A stretch of 64,000 nucleotides of DNA, taken from NCBI RefSeq assembly GCF_039645965.1, contig NZ_CP147917.1:1984001-2048000 (forward strand), written 5' to 3'. This DNA comes from Sulfurimonas sp. HSL3-2. Lineage in GTDB: Bacteria; Campylobacterota; Campylobacteria; Campylobacterales; Sulfurimonadaceae. The stretch's first letter is position 1; each line of letters opens with the position of its first letter. The notes under the pieces are model-generated. The model worked only from the letters and a program-made list of their open reading frames with translations. It did no database searches and had not been told where the DNA came from. Shown here in pieces: positions 7,480-15,644 of this stretch. The position numbers and the translations under genes are program-made.

Positions 7480-9018
7480 ATGAATTTGATAAAAATGAGC
7501 GCGATCACAGCGTTAGTATGTGGATTATGTATTTCAGCAAATGCTGATGACACAAAAGCAAAACGTGAATTAAAAAACAATATGATGGAAGTCTATAACA
7601 CTCTACCTAGCAGTGTTGACAACCTGGGTGATGCATTCACAAAGGGTGTATTTTACGGCCGTTTACGCATGAACGCTTTCAAATGGGACTGGAAAGATGA
7701 CGTAGCAGGTTCTATTCAAGACAATAAAGCATTCGGTCTTGGCGGTAGTCTTATCTATAAAAGTGCACCTTATATGGGTGTAAGTGCGACTGCAGGTCTT
7801 TACTATTCAGACAGTCCGTTTTCCGGTCTTCGCGACAGTGTCGCAGACTTAAAATACATCAAAGCGGGTAAAGACACATTCAGCCGTTATGATGCAAAAA
7901 CAAACGGCGATTACTATATGGCTGTGTTAGCTCAAGCATATCTTCAATACGACATCTCAAAAACTACGCTAAAAGCGGGTCGTCAAATATTTGAATCTTT
8001 CTTGACAAAATCTAACGATACAAAAATGATTCCAAATACATTTGAAGGTTTTGTATTAGAGACAAAAGAGATTCCTAAAACAAGAATTCGCGGTGCATAC
8101 TTCTATGCTCAAAAACTGCGTGACCACACGACATTTCATGATGTAATCACATACAGTGATTCAAATTCAACGTCATCACCAGCTACTTGGAACGGTAATG
8201 ACGACTCTGCAGTACATAAAGGTCTCAGCTTTAAAAACTTTGAAGCAGCAGGTAAAGATGTACACCATAAACTTATCCTTGCAGATGTAAGCAACAAATC
8301 TATCGATAACCTTAAAATCGACGTGACATACGCTGCTGTACCGGATGTCGTTTCATCGATCACAGGTGAGTTAAACTATAAGATAGCTCTACCGGGCGGA
8401 TATTCACTGACTCCGGGTATCCGTTATATGAAACAGATGGATAACGGCGGCGGTAAAGTCGGTGGTGCAAACTTAGGCGGTAGTCTTGTTACTTGGACAG
8501 GAAGTACTGCTACATATAACAGTACAAAAGGGTATAGCACTCCGGACAGTTTAGAGAGTTCACTCGGTATGGCTCGTTTAGTCCTTAAAAAAGGACCTTT
8601 AAAAGCACAGATCGCTTACTCTGCAGTTTCTGACGATGCAGATATCGTTGCTCCGTGGAGAGGTTTCCCGACAGGCGGATATACTCGTGCAATGGCTCAA
8701 TATAACTGGTATGCAAATACTAAAACTTATGATGCTGAAGTCGCATATGACTTTGGAAAAGCGGATATAATTCCGGGATTCAGCGCTATGCTTCGTTATG
8801 CGATACAAGATTTTGATGAGAAAAAACAAGCTGCCGGTGTTCAAGCAGACAGTAACGTAATCCATATGGATTTCCGTCAAAAGATCGCAAAAGGGCTTGA
8901 TGCAAAACTTCGTATCGGTCTAGTAAGTGCAGATAAACTAAGCTCTTACAGTTCAACACCGGGTATAGATAAAAACTCTTACAACGAATACCGTTTTGAG
9001 TTAAACTACCTGTTCTAA
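7480..9018 (+). CDS. outer-membrane porin, Campylobacterota Opr type
   Basis: A 512-residue beta-barrel protein. I place the start at the ATG at 7480 because AAAAGGGA lies just upstream and the signal peptide then reads normally (MNLIKMSAITALVCGL, cleavage near ANAD). An in-frame ATG at 7417 would add 21 residues that do not look like a signal peptide. The body has many alternating strands rich in aromatic residues and Gly, an FYGRLRMNAFKW start to the barrel, and the last residues FELNYLF end in Phe, the usual signal for barrel insertion. It lies right after soxB and may admit thiosulfate or other anions, which is inferred from position only. Confidence 0.85.
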   Translation: MNLIKMSAITALVCGLCISANADDTKAKRELKNNMMEVYNTLPSSVDNLGDAFTKGVFYGRLRMNAFKWDWKDDVAGSIQDNKAFGLGGSLIYKSAPYMGVSATAGLYYSDSPFSGLRDSVADLKYIKAGKDTFSRYDAKTNGDYYMAVLAQAYLQYDISKTTLKAGRQIFESFLTKSNDTKMIPNTFEGFVLETKEIPKTRIRGAYFYAQKLRDHTTFHDVITYSDSNSTSSPATWNGNDDSAVHKGLSFKNFEAAGKDVHHKLILADVSNKSIDNLKIDVTYAAVPDVVSSITGELNYKIALPGGYSLTPGIRYMKQMDNGGGKVGGANLGGSLVTWTGSTATYNSTKGYSTPDSLESSLGMARLVLKKGPLKAQIAYSAVSDDADIVAPWRGFPTGGYTRAMAQYNWYANTKTYDAEVAYDFGKADIIPGFSAMLRYAIQDFDEKKQAAGVQADSNVIHMDFRQKIAKGLDAKLRIGLVSADKLSSYSSTPGIDKNSYNEYRFELNYLF

Positions 9019-9032
9019 TAGTATTTAAAAAT

Positions 9033-9059
9033 GCTTAAAGGATTTGTCCTCCTTTAAGC
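9033..9059 (+). terminator. hairpin terminator after the porin
   Basis: GCTTAAAGGA pairs perfectly with TCCTTTAAGC across a 7-base loop, 14 bases after the porin stop. A T-run is lacking on the plus strand, so strength is uncertain. Confidence 0.6.
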
Positions 9060-9068
9060 CAATATTTC

Positions 9069-9083
9069 TGACGCATTGCGTCA
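9069..9083. promoter_or_regulatory. 15-base palindrome before the metallo-beta-lactamase-fold gene
   Basis: TGACGCA-T-TGCGTCA is a perfect 7+1+7 inverted repeat 43 bases before the ATG at 9126. Its size and position suit a dimeric regulator's operator, though it could equally be a small RNA hairpin. No second copy was noticed in the window. Confidence 0.35.
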
Positions 9084-9125
9084 AACTTTAGTAAGTGTAT
9101 AAAATTAAATAGTAAAGGTTGTGTC

Positions 9126-10028
9126 ATGAGATTACTTGTAGTAGCTGTTTTCTTCATTCATTCTCTTCTTGCATTTGAGTACCAGCTCAAACCACAACAA
9201 ATCAGTAGTAATATCTACTGTTTTTTCGGGCTACCGCAAGTAATCGATGAGCACAACAATGGCAATATGGTAAATTCATGTTTCGTTGACATGGGGACCA
9301 GTTATCTAGTCATAGACAGCGGTCCCACCTATGCCTACGCTAAAGAGGCTTACGGCAAGATCAATGCGATCAAAAAACTTCCTATATCTTATGTAATCAA
9401 TACGCATGTTCACGATGACCATTGGCTTGGAAACAGCTACTACAAAGAGCTTGGCATCGACATTGTAGGTTCCGTAAAATTCAAAAATGAAGCAAAACTG
9501 GCAATGACGAGGATGCAAAAACGCATTAGCAAAGAGGCGTATGCAAAAACGACTCAGGTATTTCCAAACGTATTCGTAGACAAAGAAAAAACACTTACCG
9601 TAAACGGCAAAAAAGTGTTTATAAAAAGTGTGAATAAAAAAGCTCATACAAGTAGTGATCTTTTAATTCATATTCCTAGCTTATCGGCACTGTTTGTCGG
9701 TGATATAGTATTTAACGATAGACTCCCGTCACTTAGAGACGGGAACATCAAAGAGTGGATAAAAGAGCTTGAAAAGGTCAAGTCATATAACGCAAAATAT
9801 ATAATCGGCGGTCACGGAGAGATGGTCACTCCACACTCCGTTGATTTTACCTATAACTATCTTGTCGAGCTAAAACAAAAAGTCTCTGCAGCCATCGAAG
9901 ATGGAGAAGAGATAGAGGATGCTGTCGACAATATCAAGATGGAGTCATACAAAAGTTCGCATATGTATAACGAACTTCAGAGACAAAATGTTGAAACGGC
10001 ATACAGAACACTGGAATGGGAACAATGA
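9126..10028 (+). CDS. exported metallo-beta-lactamase-fold hydrolase, SoxH-like
   Basis: A 300-residue protein with a signal peptide (about 1-17). The zinc-binding motif HVHDDH is at 94-99, followed by HTSSDLLIHIP and GDIVFNDRLPS, and the late GGHGEMVTP segment supplies another ligand region. The pattern fits the periplasmic subgroup near SoxH and quinoprotein-relay zinc hydrolases found next to sox genes; the physiological substrate of that group is not established. The stop overlaps the start of the next gene (ATGA), so the pair is translationally coupled. It begins a run of five exported proteins between the sox operon and 12374. Confidence 0.82.
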   Translation: MRLLVVAVFFIHSLLAFEYQLKPQQISSNIYCFFGLPQVIDEHNNGNMVNSCFVDMGTSYLVIDSGPTYAYAKEAYGKINAIKKLPISYVINTHVHDDHWLGNSYYKELGIDIVGSVKFKNEAKLAMTRMQKRISKEAYAKTTQVFPNVFVDKEKTLTVNGKKVFIKSVNKKAHTSSDLLIHIPSLSALFVGDIVFNDRLPSLRDGNIKEWIKELEKVKSYNAKYIIGGHGEMVTPHSVDFTYNYLVELKQKVSAAIEDGEEIEDAVDNIKMESYKSSHMYNELQRQNVETAYRTLEWEQ

Positions 10029-10186
10029 TAAAATCGGTTTTACTTTTTTTAACGACATCACTTTCTATGTACGCGGTGATGTTAAGAACAGTTCTACTTT
10101 TTTTAACGACGTCACTCTCTGTATATGCCGTCATGGCAAGAGTAGTTCTACTTTTTTTCGTAACGTCACTTTCATTACATGCTGTA
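10025..10186 (+). repeat. three tandem 54-base repeats, each encoding a whole signal peptide
   Basis: The units are 10025-10078, 10079-10132 and 10133-10186. By eye, units 1 and 2 agree at 42 of 54 bases and units 2 and 3 at 41 of 54. Many differences are at third codon positions, while the core VLLFLTTSLS is kept in units 1 and 2 and partly in unit 3. Each unit opens with ATG, but no ribosome site precedes the second or third. The divergence argues against an assembly artefact. Confidence 0.95.
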
Positions 10187-10507
10187 GAGTGGCACAGATA
10201 TGAAGATGCTCTCAAAGAGCAGCAGGTCAGCAACAAACCGATCATGATAGATGTGGTAAGAACAAACTGCCACTATTGCAGTGATATGGATAGAAAAGTG
10301 TTTGACGACAAAGAGATGTCGGTGTGGATAGAGAAGCGTTTTATACCCGTCAAGCTCAATCTTGATCATGATAAACTGCCACTTGGAATAAAAGTTATGT
10401 TTACCCCTACATTTTATTTTGTAAATAAAGAGGGCAAGATTTTAAAAAGAGTTCCCGGTTCTTGGGATATTCAAGACTTTAAAGATTTAACGGAGATGAT
10501 CAAATGA
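10025..10507 (+). CDS. exported thioredoxin-like protein with a triplicated signal peptide, SoxW-like
   Basis: A 160-residue protein. The start at 10025 is chosen because its ATG overlaps the upstream TGA (ATGA). The first 54 residues are three copies of an 18-residue signal peptide, each beginning with Met and ending in YAV or HAV. The globular part starts about Glu 55 and is a thioredoxin fold with the redox pair C82-H-Y-C85 and a cis-Pro segment FTPTFYFV. It resembles SoxW-type and other periplasmic thioredoxins that reduce Sox or cytochrome-maturation partners. Only the last copy is needed for an ordinary signal peptide. The stop overlaps the following DsrE-like gene by 4 bases. Confidence 0.88.
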   Translation: MIKSVLLFLTTSLSMYAVMLRTVLLFLTTSLSVYAVMARVVLLFFVTSLSLHAVEWHRYEDALKEQQVSNKPIMIDVVRTNCHYCSDMDRKVFDDKEMSVWIEKRFIPVKLNLDHDKLPLGIKVMFTPTFYFVNKEGKILKRVPGSWDIQDFKDLTEMIK

Positions 10508-10938
10508 TGAAATATATTTTTATACTGCTTTTAATGGGTACAGCACTTTTTGCAGATACAAGGTTTGCAGAGCCTAAACCTTCCATAGACAATCAGCGTC
10601 AGATCCTGTTTTCTATCAACAGCGGTGATGATGAAAAGATCAACCATGTTCTCAGCAGTGCGAACAATGTACTGAAATACTACGGACCGGAAAATGTCCA
10701 TATGAGAATAGTCGCTTATTACCACGGGATCAAAGCCGTGTTAAAAGCGAACAAAGAGATCGCCGAGCGCGTCGATACGCTTATGCAGTACGATGTGGAA
10801 TTCGTGGCATGTGAAAACACGATGATAACAAAACATATTAAAAAAGAGGAGCTGATCGACGGTACCGAAGTAGTGACAGCCGGCATCGTCGAGATAGCAG
10901 AAAGAATTAAAGAGGGATGGATCTATATCGTTCCCTAA
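10504..10938 (+). CDS. exported DsrE-family protein
   Basis: A 144-residue protein with a signal peptide (about 1-17), then the DsrE/DsrF-like alpha/beta fold: RQILFSINSGDDEK, KYYGPENVHMRIVAY and the MQYDVEFVACENTM segment carrying Cys 103, the position used as a sulfur-carrying Cys in this superfamily. Classical DsrE and TusD proteins are cytoplasmic; this one should be periplasmic. The start overlaps the thioredoxin-like gene by 4 bases (ATGATGA context). A sulfur-carrier role near sox is inferred, not shown. Confidence 0.8.
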   Translation: MMKYIFILLLMGTALFADTRFAEPKPSIDNQRQILFSINSGDDEKINHVLSSANNVLKYYGPENVHMRIVAYYHGIKAVLKANKEIAERVDTLMQYDVEFVACENTMITKHIKKEELIDGTEVVTAGIVEIAERIKEGWIYIVP

Positions 10939-10967
10939 GAAGATAAAAACAACAAAAAGGAAAAACA

Positions 10968-11885
10968 ATGAAAAAGATAATAGCACTGATCATCACTTTG
11001 AGTCTCTCGCTTTATGCAAAAAGAGACCTGCATATATTTGATGTAGACAATACCAATGGAAGCATAACGCCTGCTACCATAGCAAAAGCATTTTCACAAA
11101 ACGGCATTTCTGTCGCACTCAACAACGATATGACCACTCCGTTTAAAAAACAGTTTCAAAAGAGTGACTTCAAGATCTTCACGCTTATGACAATCTATGA
11201 ACCAAAACTGGATGACAAACTTGTAAAAAAATATCCGCATGCGGGGATATTCATCCCTAAAGGTATCGGCATCTATCAACATAATGACGAAAACACTTTA
11301 CATGTAAGCGTACTGACATCGGACGCAGAGGCAAAGATCATCGGTATCGATAACAATGATATCCTCAAAAGCATAGAGAGCAAAGTCTTAAAAAGCTTAC
11401 AAGCCGCTCTTCCTAATGCAAAACAGAGACTCAGTGAAGACAGCTTGAAAGAACATAGAGATCTCGTCACGGTATATGAATATGATCTTGACGGTGCAGA
11501 CTGGGAGGATGCAAAAGGAGAGATAGAGATGAACCTGGAAGGGGCATTTGCACCCCGCGGTTTTATCATGCCTGCTTCTATGGATTATGATGCTGATATC
11601 TTCCAAGAAGACGGCAGTGAAAACCCGTTTGATTTTTATGAGACGTACTCTATCTGTAAGCTGCCTGTTATCTATACAGTCGCAAAAAGCAGACCTGAAG
11701 CTTCTGCATTTGCACCGTGTACGACAATAGTATACAAGAAAAAAGATGAGGACAAGATAGTCATAGGCTTTCCGGCTGTTTACAACTGGATGAGCAGTGC
11801 AAAAGTCCAAGATAAAGAGGCTCAAGAGGTGCTGATGAAAGCACAAAAAGATTTTGAAGCTATTTTAAAAGAAGTTACAGAATAA
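10968..11885 (+). CDS. exported protein with DUF302-like domains
   Basis: A 305-residue protein with a signal peptide (about 1-17). The first half has SVALNNDMTTPFKKQF, KIFTLMTIYEP and HAGIFIPKGIGIYQ, which match the DUF302 pattern. The second half, containing FYETYSICKLPVIYTVAK and KIVIGFPAVYNW, looks like a second related domain. DUF302 proteins have no settled biochemical function but are often near sulfur-oxidation and redox genes. It sits between two DsrE-like genes and has a good ribosome site (AAAAAGGAAAAAC). It contains an exact TTACATGTAA site at 11298. Confidence 0.7.
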   Translation: MKKIIALIITLSLSLYAKRDLHIFDVDNTNGSITPATIAKAFSQNGISVALNNDMTTPFKKQFQKSDFKIFTLMTIYEPKLDDKLVKKYPHAGIFIPKGIGIYQHNDENTLHVSVLTSDAEAKIIGIDNNDILKSIESKVLKSLQAALPNAKQRLSEDSLKEHRDLVTVYEYDLDGADWEDAKGEIEMNLEGAFAPRGFIMPASMDYDADIFQEDGSENPFDFYETYSICKLPVIYTVAKSRPEASAFAPCTTIVYKKKDEDKIVIGFPAVYNWMSSAKVQDKEAQEVLMKAQKDFEAILKEVTE

Positions 11886-11909
11886 TAACTTACAACAAAA
11901 GGAAAATAT

Positions 11910-12374
11910 ATGAAAAAATTACTACTGCTTCTTGCATTTTTTAGTTTTTTAAATGCAGAAGAAGGGATAAAAAAAGTTGTTTTTGATCTAACGACAGGTG
12001 ATTTAAAAGTATTTGAAAAGAAAGTACTCTCAGGGATCGCACACCAAAAATCATATTATGAAGGCAAGATGGAAGAGCTGCAAGCCGCAGTCGTTATCCA
12101 CGGTGACGCTTATAAGTTTTTTGTAAAAGATGTAAGCAGTTCACCTTTTAAAGATGACAAAGAGCTTCAAAAAGAGAGTACGCAGCTTGCGACTAGGATC
12201 TCATCTCTTGTCGAGACATACGATGTAGAGTTTCTTATGTGTAATGCAGGTATGAAAAGTAAAAATATCAAAAAAGAGAATATCTTCAGTTTTGTAAAGA
12301 TCGTACCAAACTCGACTATCGGGCTCATCGATAAACAAAACGAAGGTTATGCCTATATACCTATAGCAAAATAA
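11910..12374 (+). CDS. second exported DsrE-family protein
   Basis: A 154-residue protein with signal peptide MKKLLLLLAFFSFLNAEE and a DsrE-like fold. The candidate sulfur-carrying Cys is Cys 111 in VEFLMCNAGMKSKNI, aligned with VEFVACENTM of the DsrE-like protein at 10504, so the two are distant paralogues. It is the last gene of the plus-strand sulfur cluster and ends directly against the convergent SDR gene with no gap between them. Confidence 0.78.
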   Translation: MKKLLLLLAFFSFLNAEEGIKKVVFDLTTGDLKVFEKKVLSGIAHQKSYYEGKMEELQAAVVIHGDAYKFFVKDVSSSPFKDDKELQKESTQLATRISSLVETYDVEFLMCNAGMKSKNIKKENIFSFVKIVPNSTIGLIDKQNEGYAYIPIAK

Positions 12375-13109
12375 CTACACTTTCTTAGAGACGATATAAG
12401 CGATCAGCCTCTCTTTTACCCCATGAGGCAAGAGATCGATCGTCTTTATCATCAGGTAAAACCTCAGAGGAAAAGCGTAAATTCGCTTTTTTCTCTCTAT
12501 TGCTTTTACGATCCTCTTGCTCCCCTCCTCCAAACTCATCAAAAACGGCATCGAAAAACCGTTCTTCTGTGTCAAAGGCGTATCTATAAACCCGGGCAAA
12601 ATATTGATGACATCGATGCCGTACGGCTTGTATTTATATCTCACACCCTCGGCATATGCATTTAACGCCCTTTTAGAGGAGCTGTAAGCCACGGAACTCG
12701 GCATAGTGATGATAGAGGCTAAAGAGGAGATAAAAACGATCGTACCGCTTCTCTGCTCTTTAAACTTCGGCAGAAGCGGTTCAAGTACGGCATGGTATGA
12801 AAGAAGATTTGTGTCATAGAGTCTTTTAAAATCATCAAAGGGTGTGACTTCTAAAGAGTGCCCTATCGAGATCCCCGCGTTTAGTATTGCCATATCGACA
12901 AAACCGATCTCTTTTATCTTCTCTTGTAAAAGATCAAAGTCGCAGATATCCACATCGATGATATCCACCTTACAACTAAGTGTGTTCTGCAGTTCTTGAA
13001 GTCTTGATCTGTCTCTGGCTAAAAGGATTAAATGGTTGTCGGAGGTTGCATAACGGCGGGCAAGTGCTGCACCTATGCCGCTGCTTGCACCTGTTATAAG
13101 TATCTTCAC
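12375..13109 (-). CDS. short-chain dehydrogenase/reductase
   Basis: A 244-residue classical SDR. The N-terminal ITGASSGIGAALAR is the NAD(P)-binding Gly-rich loop; the NAG motif is LNAGISIG, the catalytic Ser is in VFISSLAS, and the Tyr/Lys pair is in YSSSKRAL. The C-terminus has hydrophobic segments (FYLMIKTIDLL), as in SDRs acting on lipid-like substrates, and is followed by a short basic end. The substrate cannot be told from sequence. The gene abuts hom with no gap and is convergent with the sulfur cluster. Confidence 0.85.
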   Translation of the reverse strand: MKILITGASSGIGAALARRYATSDNHLILLARDRSRLQELQNTLSCKVDIIDVDICDFDLLQEKIKEIGFVDMAILNAGISIGHSLEVTPFDDFKRLYDTNLLSYHAVLEPLLPKFKEQRSGTIVFISSLASIITMPSSVAYSSSKRALNAYAEGVRYKYKPYGIDVINILPGFIDTPLTQKNGFSMPFLMSLEEGSKRIVKAIERKKRIYAFPLRFYLMIKTIDLLPHGVKERLIAYIVSKKV

Positions 13110-14369
13110 TTAGACGATACGGATCATAACCGGTTTAGAGTTTACAAAATCCAGCTCTTCTATGCTTTTTATCATATTTTGTATATCTTTTTCAACCGCT
13201 ATATGTGTAGAGATAAGAAGGTTTGCACTGCCGTCTTTTGAAGGGCGTTGCAGGATTGTCTCTATCGATATATTGTTCGTAGCGAAGATCGTAGTTATCT
13301 TAGAAAGAACGCCTGCTTTGTCCGAAACATTGATACGAAGATAGTATTTAGACTCGATATCATCGATCGGCTTTAACTTGAGTCCTTTTTCTAAAGGCTT
13401 GTCGAATCCAAGCATCGGCTTGCTTTTTCCGCTTCTTGCGATGTCAATGATGTTTGCGATGACCGCACTTGCAGTAGCATCGCCGCCGGCACCCGGTCCG
13501 TAGTAAAGTGTTTCGCCAACTTTATCGCCTACGACACTGATACCGTTCATAACACCGTCTATCTTAGCTATCATCTCGCTATTGTCAATGAGTGCTACAT
13601 GAACGCGAAGCTCGACTTCGTTTTTCACACGTTTTGCGATACCGAGCAGTTTTACGCTGTAACCGAACTCTTTGGCAAATGCGATATCGTCTTGAGTGAC
13701 GTTTTGGATCCCTTCGATAAGGATATCTTCAGGTTTTGCATCGATCCCGTAAGCGATACTAGCAAGAATAAGAAGTTTGTGAGCCGCATCAAATCCCCCG
13801 ATATCAAAAGTAGGATCAGCCTCTGCATAACCTAACTCCTGAGCTTCTTTAAGGATTGCATCAAATGCCACACCTTCGTTTATCATCTTTGTAAGCATAT
13901 AGTTACATGTACCGTTCATGATACCCATGATAGATTTGATATGGTTTGCTGAAAGTCCGTCACGAAGAGCGTTGATGATAGGGATGCCCCCTGCGACGCT
14001 CGCCTCGTACTCAAACGGCAGATCACCAGCCATATCTTGAAGCTCATAGCGGTGGTATGCAAGAAGTGCTTTGTTTGCAGTGACGACGGCTTTACCGTTT
14101 TCAAGTGCACGTTTTACGACTACAAATGCGTCTTCAACGCCGCCCATCAATTCTACGACGACGTCTATCTCCGGATCATCTAAAATATCGTCGGCGTTGT
14201 CTGTCAGAATGATATCAAGACCTCTGTCTTTAGAAAGATCTCTTACGACTCCGCTTTTAACGACTATCTCATCGCCGGCACGTGCCGAGATGATCTCTTG
14301 GTTATCTTTTAAGATATTTACTACTGATGTCCCGACTGTCCCGACACCAATAATCCCTACTTTTATCAC
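13110..14369 (-). CDS. hom: homoserine dehydrogenase
   Basis: A 419-residue homoserine dehydrogenase, which reduces aspartate semialdehyde to homoserine for Thr and Met synthesis. The N-terminal MIKVGIIGVGTVGTSV is the Rossmann dinucleotide loop. The catalytic domain has SVAGGIPIINAL, GIMNGTCNYML and the AEADPTFDIGGFDAAHKL segment. A C-terminal ACT domain (about 340-419, LRINVSDKAGVLSKI) suggests feedback control by an amino acid. The start codon overlaps the stop of the aminotransferase gene by one base. The hom-aminotransferase order matches what I recall for C. jejuni. Confidence 0.96.
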   Translation of the reverse strand: MIKVGIIGVGTVGTSVVNILKDNQEIISARAGDEIVVKSGVVRDLSKDRGLDIILTDNADDILDDPEIDVVVELMGGVEDAFVVVKRALENGKAVVTANKALLAYHRYELQDMAGDLPFEYEASVAGGIPIINALRDGLSANHIKSIMGIMNGTCNYMLTKMINEGVAFDAILKEAQELGYAEADPTFDIGGFDAAHKLLILASIAYGIDAKPEDILIEGIQNVTQDDIAFAKEFGYSVKLLGIAKRVKNEVELRVHVALIDNSEMIAKIDGVMNGISVVGDKVGETLYYGPGAGGDATASAVIANIIDIARSGKSKPMLGFDKPLEKGLKLKPIDDIESKYYLRINVSDKAGVLSKITTIFATNNISIETILQRPSKDGSANLLISTHIAVEKDIQNMIKSIEELDFVNSKPVMIRIV

Positions 14370-15592
14370 TATTTATCCTTAGATTCTTCAAACTGTTTTA
14401 AAAACACCTTGATATTTTTTGCGGCTTGACGGATACGCTTATCGTTTTCTATTAACGCGATACGTACATACCCTTCACCATACTCGCCGAATCCGATCCC
14501 CGGAGCAACTGCGACATGAGCTTCACGAAGCAGTTTTTTCGAGAACTCCAAAGAACCGAGATGTGCTGCACACTCAGGTATCTTTGCCCAGACGAACATA
14601 CTCGCCTGATTTCTTCTCATCGGCCAGCCTGCTTTATTGAACGCATCAAGCAGTACATCTTGACGATGGTCATATTTATCAGTGATATCTTTTACACACT
14701 GCTGGTCACCGTTTAATGCGATAGTCGCAGCGACTTGGATAGGTGTGAACATACCGTAGTCAAGCCAAGATTTTATCTTTTGAAGTGCACCGATAAGTTT
14801 TTTGTTTCCTACGAAGAACCCTACGCGCCATCCTGCCATGTTATAGCTTTTAGAGAGTGTAAATGACTCGACAGCCACATCTTTTGCACCCGGAACACTC
14901 ATAATAGACGGTGTCACATAACCGCCGAAAGTGATATCACCGTAAGCGATGTCAGAGATCACGTAAAATCTCTCTCTCTTTGCCATCTCTACCAGTCTTA
15001 CGTAAAACTCCTGAGTCACAGTCGCTGTAGTAGGATTGTGAGGGAAGTTTACAAGAACGAATTTTGGTCTTGGAGAGTTCTCTTTAAACACACGCTCTAA
15101 GTCTTCAAAAAACTTATCTTCATCGACTTTATAATCTTCATCGAACGCTAAGCCGAACTTGACGACATTTCCGCCCGCCAATATAAAAGCATACGAGTGG
15201 ATAGGATATGTCGGATCCGGTACGACTGCTACATCACCCGGGTTCGTAATAGCATACGCCAGGTGAGCATATCCCTCTTTACTTCCCATTGTAGCGACAC
15301 ACTCAGTTTGAGGGTCAAGATCGACCCCGTAACGGCGTTTATACCAGTCAGCTATCGCTTGAAGAAGTTTAGGGATACCTTTTGATGTAGAGTATCCGTG
15401 AGTTTTTGTCTTTTTGGCAGATTCAACAAGTTTTTCTCTAATGTGTAGAGGAGTGTCCCCGTCAGGGTTACCCATACTAAAATCGATAACGTCCGCACCT
15501 GCACGACGCTCTTTCATCTTAAGTTCATTGACCTCTGCGAAGACATACTTCGGAAGTCTTTCCATTCTATCAAATTTTATTTCATCAAACAT
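14369..15592 (-). CDS. class I/II PLP aminotransferase, AlaC/DapL-like
   Basis: A 407-residue fold-type I aminotransferase. The PLP lysine is in SFTLSKSYNMAGWRVGF; other family markers are DFSMGNPDGDTP, the NFPHNPTTAT region and DIAYGDITF. The YNMAGWRVGF segment is typical of AlaC-type enzymes, and database annotations often call this group LL-diaminopimelate aminotransferase. Lying next to hom, it may serve aspartate-family or alanine synthesis; the amino donor and acceptor cannot be fixed here. The 52-base gap to the next gene on the left in the same direction holds no strong signal. Confidence 0.85.
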   Translation of the reverse strand: MFDEIKFDRMERLPKYVFAEVNELKMKERRAGADVIDFSMGNPDGDTPLHIREKLVESAKKTKTHGYSTSKGIPKLLQAIADWYKRRYGVDLDPQTECVATMGSKEGYAHLAYAITNPGDVAVVPDPTYPIHSYAFILAGGNVVKFGLAFDEDYKVDEDKFFEDLERVFKENSPRPKFVLVNFPHNPTTATVTQEFYVRLVEMAKRERFYVISDIAYGDITFGGYVTPSIMSVPGAKDVAVESFTLSKSYNMAGWRVGFFVGNKKLIGALQKIKSWLDYGMFTPIQVAATIALNGDQQCVKDITDKYDHRQDVLLDAFNKAGWPMRRNQASMFVWAKIPECAAHLGSLEFSKKLLREAHVAVAPGIGFGEYGEGYVRIALIENDKRIRQAAKNIKVFLKQFEESKDK

Positions 15593-15644
15593 CTGTTTAC
15601 CTGCCTAAATAAATTGTCGAATTTTAACATAAATATTCAACTAT

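Noticed and set aside
10025-10186. Assembly artefact explaining the triple signal peptide
   Set aside because: The units differ at about a quarter of positions, including many silent ones, so read collapse or duplication error is unlikely.
9919-10203. Plus-strand open frame overlapping the end of the hydrolase gene and the signal peptides
   Set aside because: It lies in the wrong frame of two well supported coupled genes and has no recognisable product; an out-of-frame shadow.
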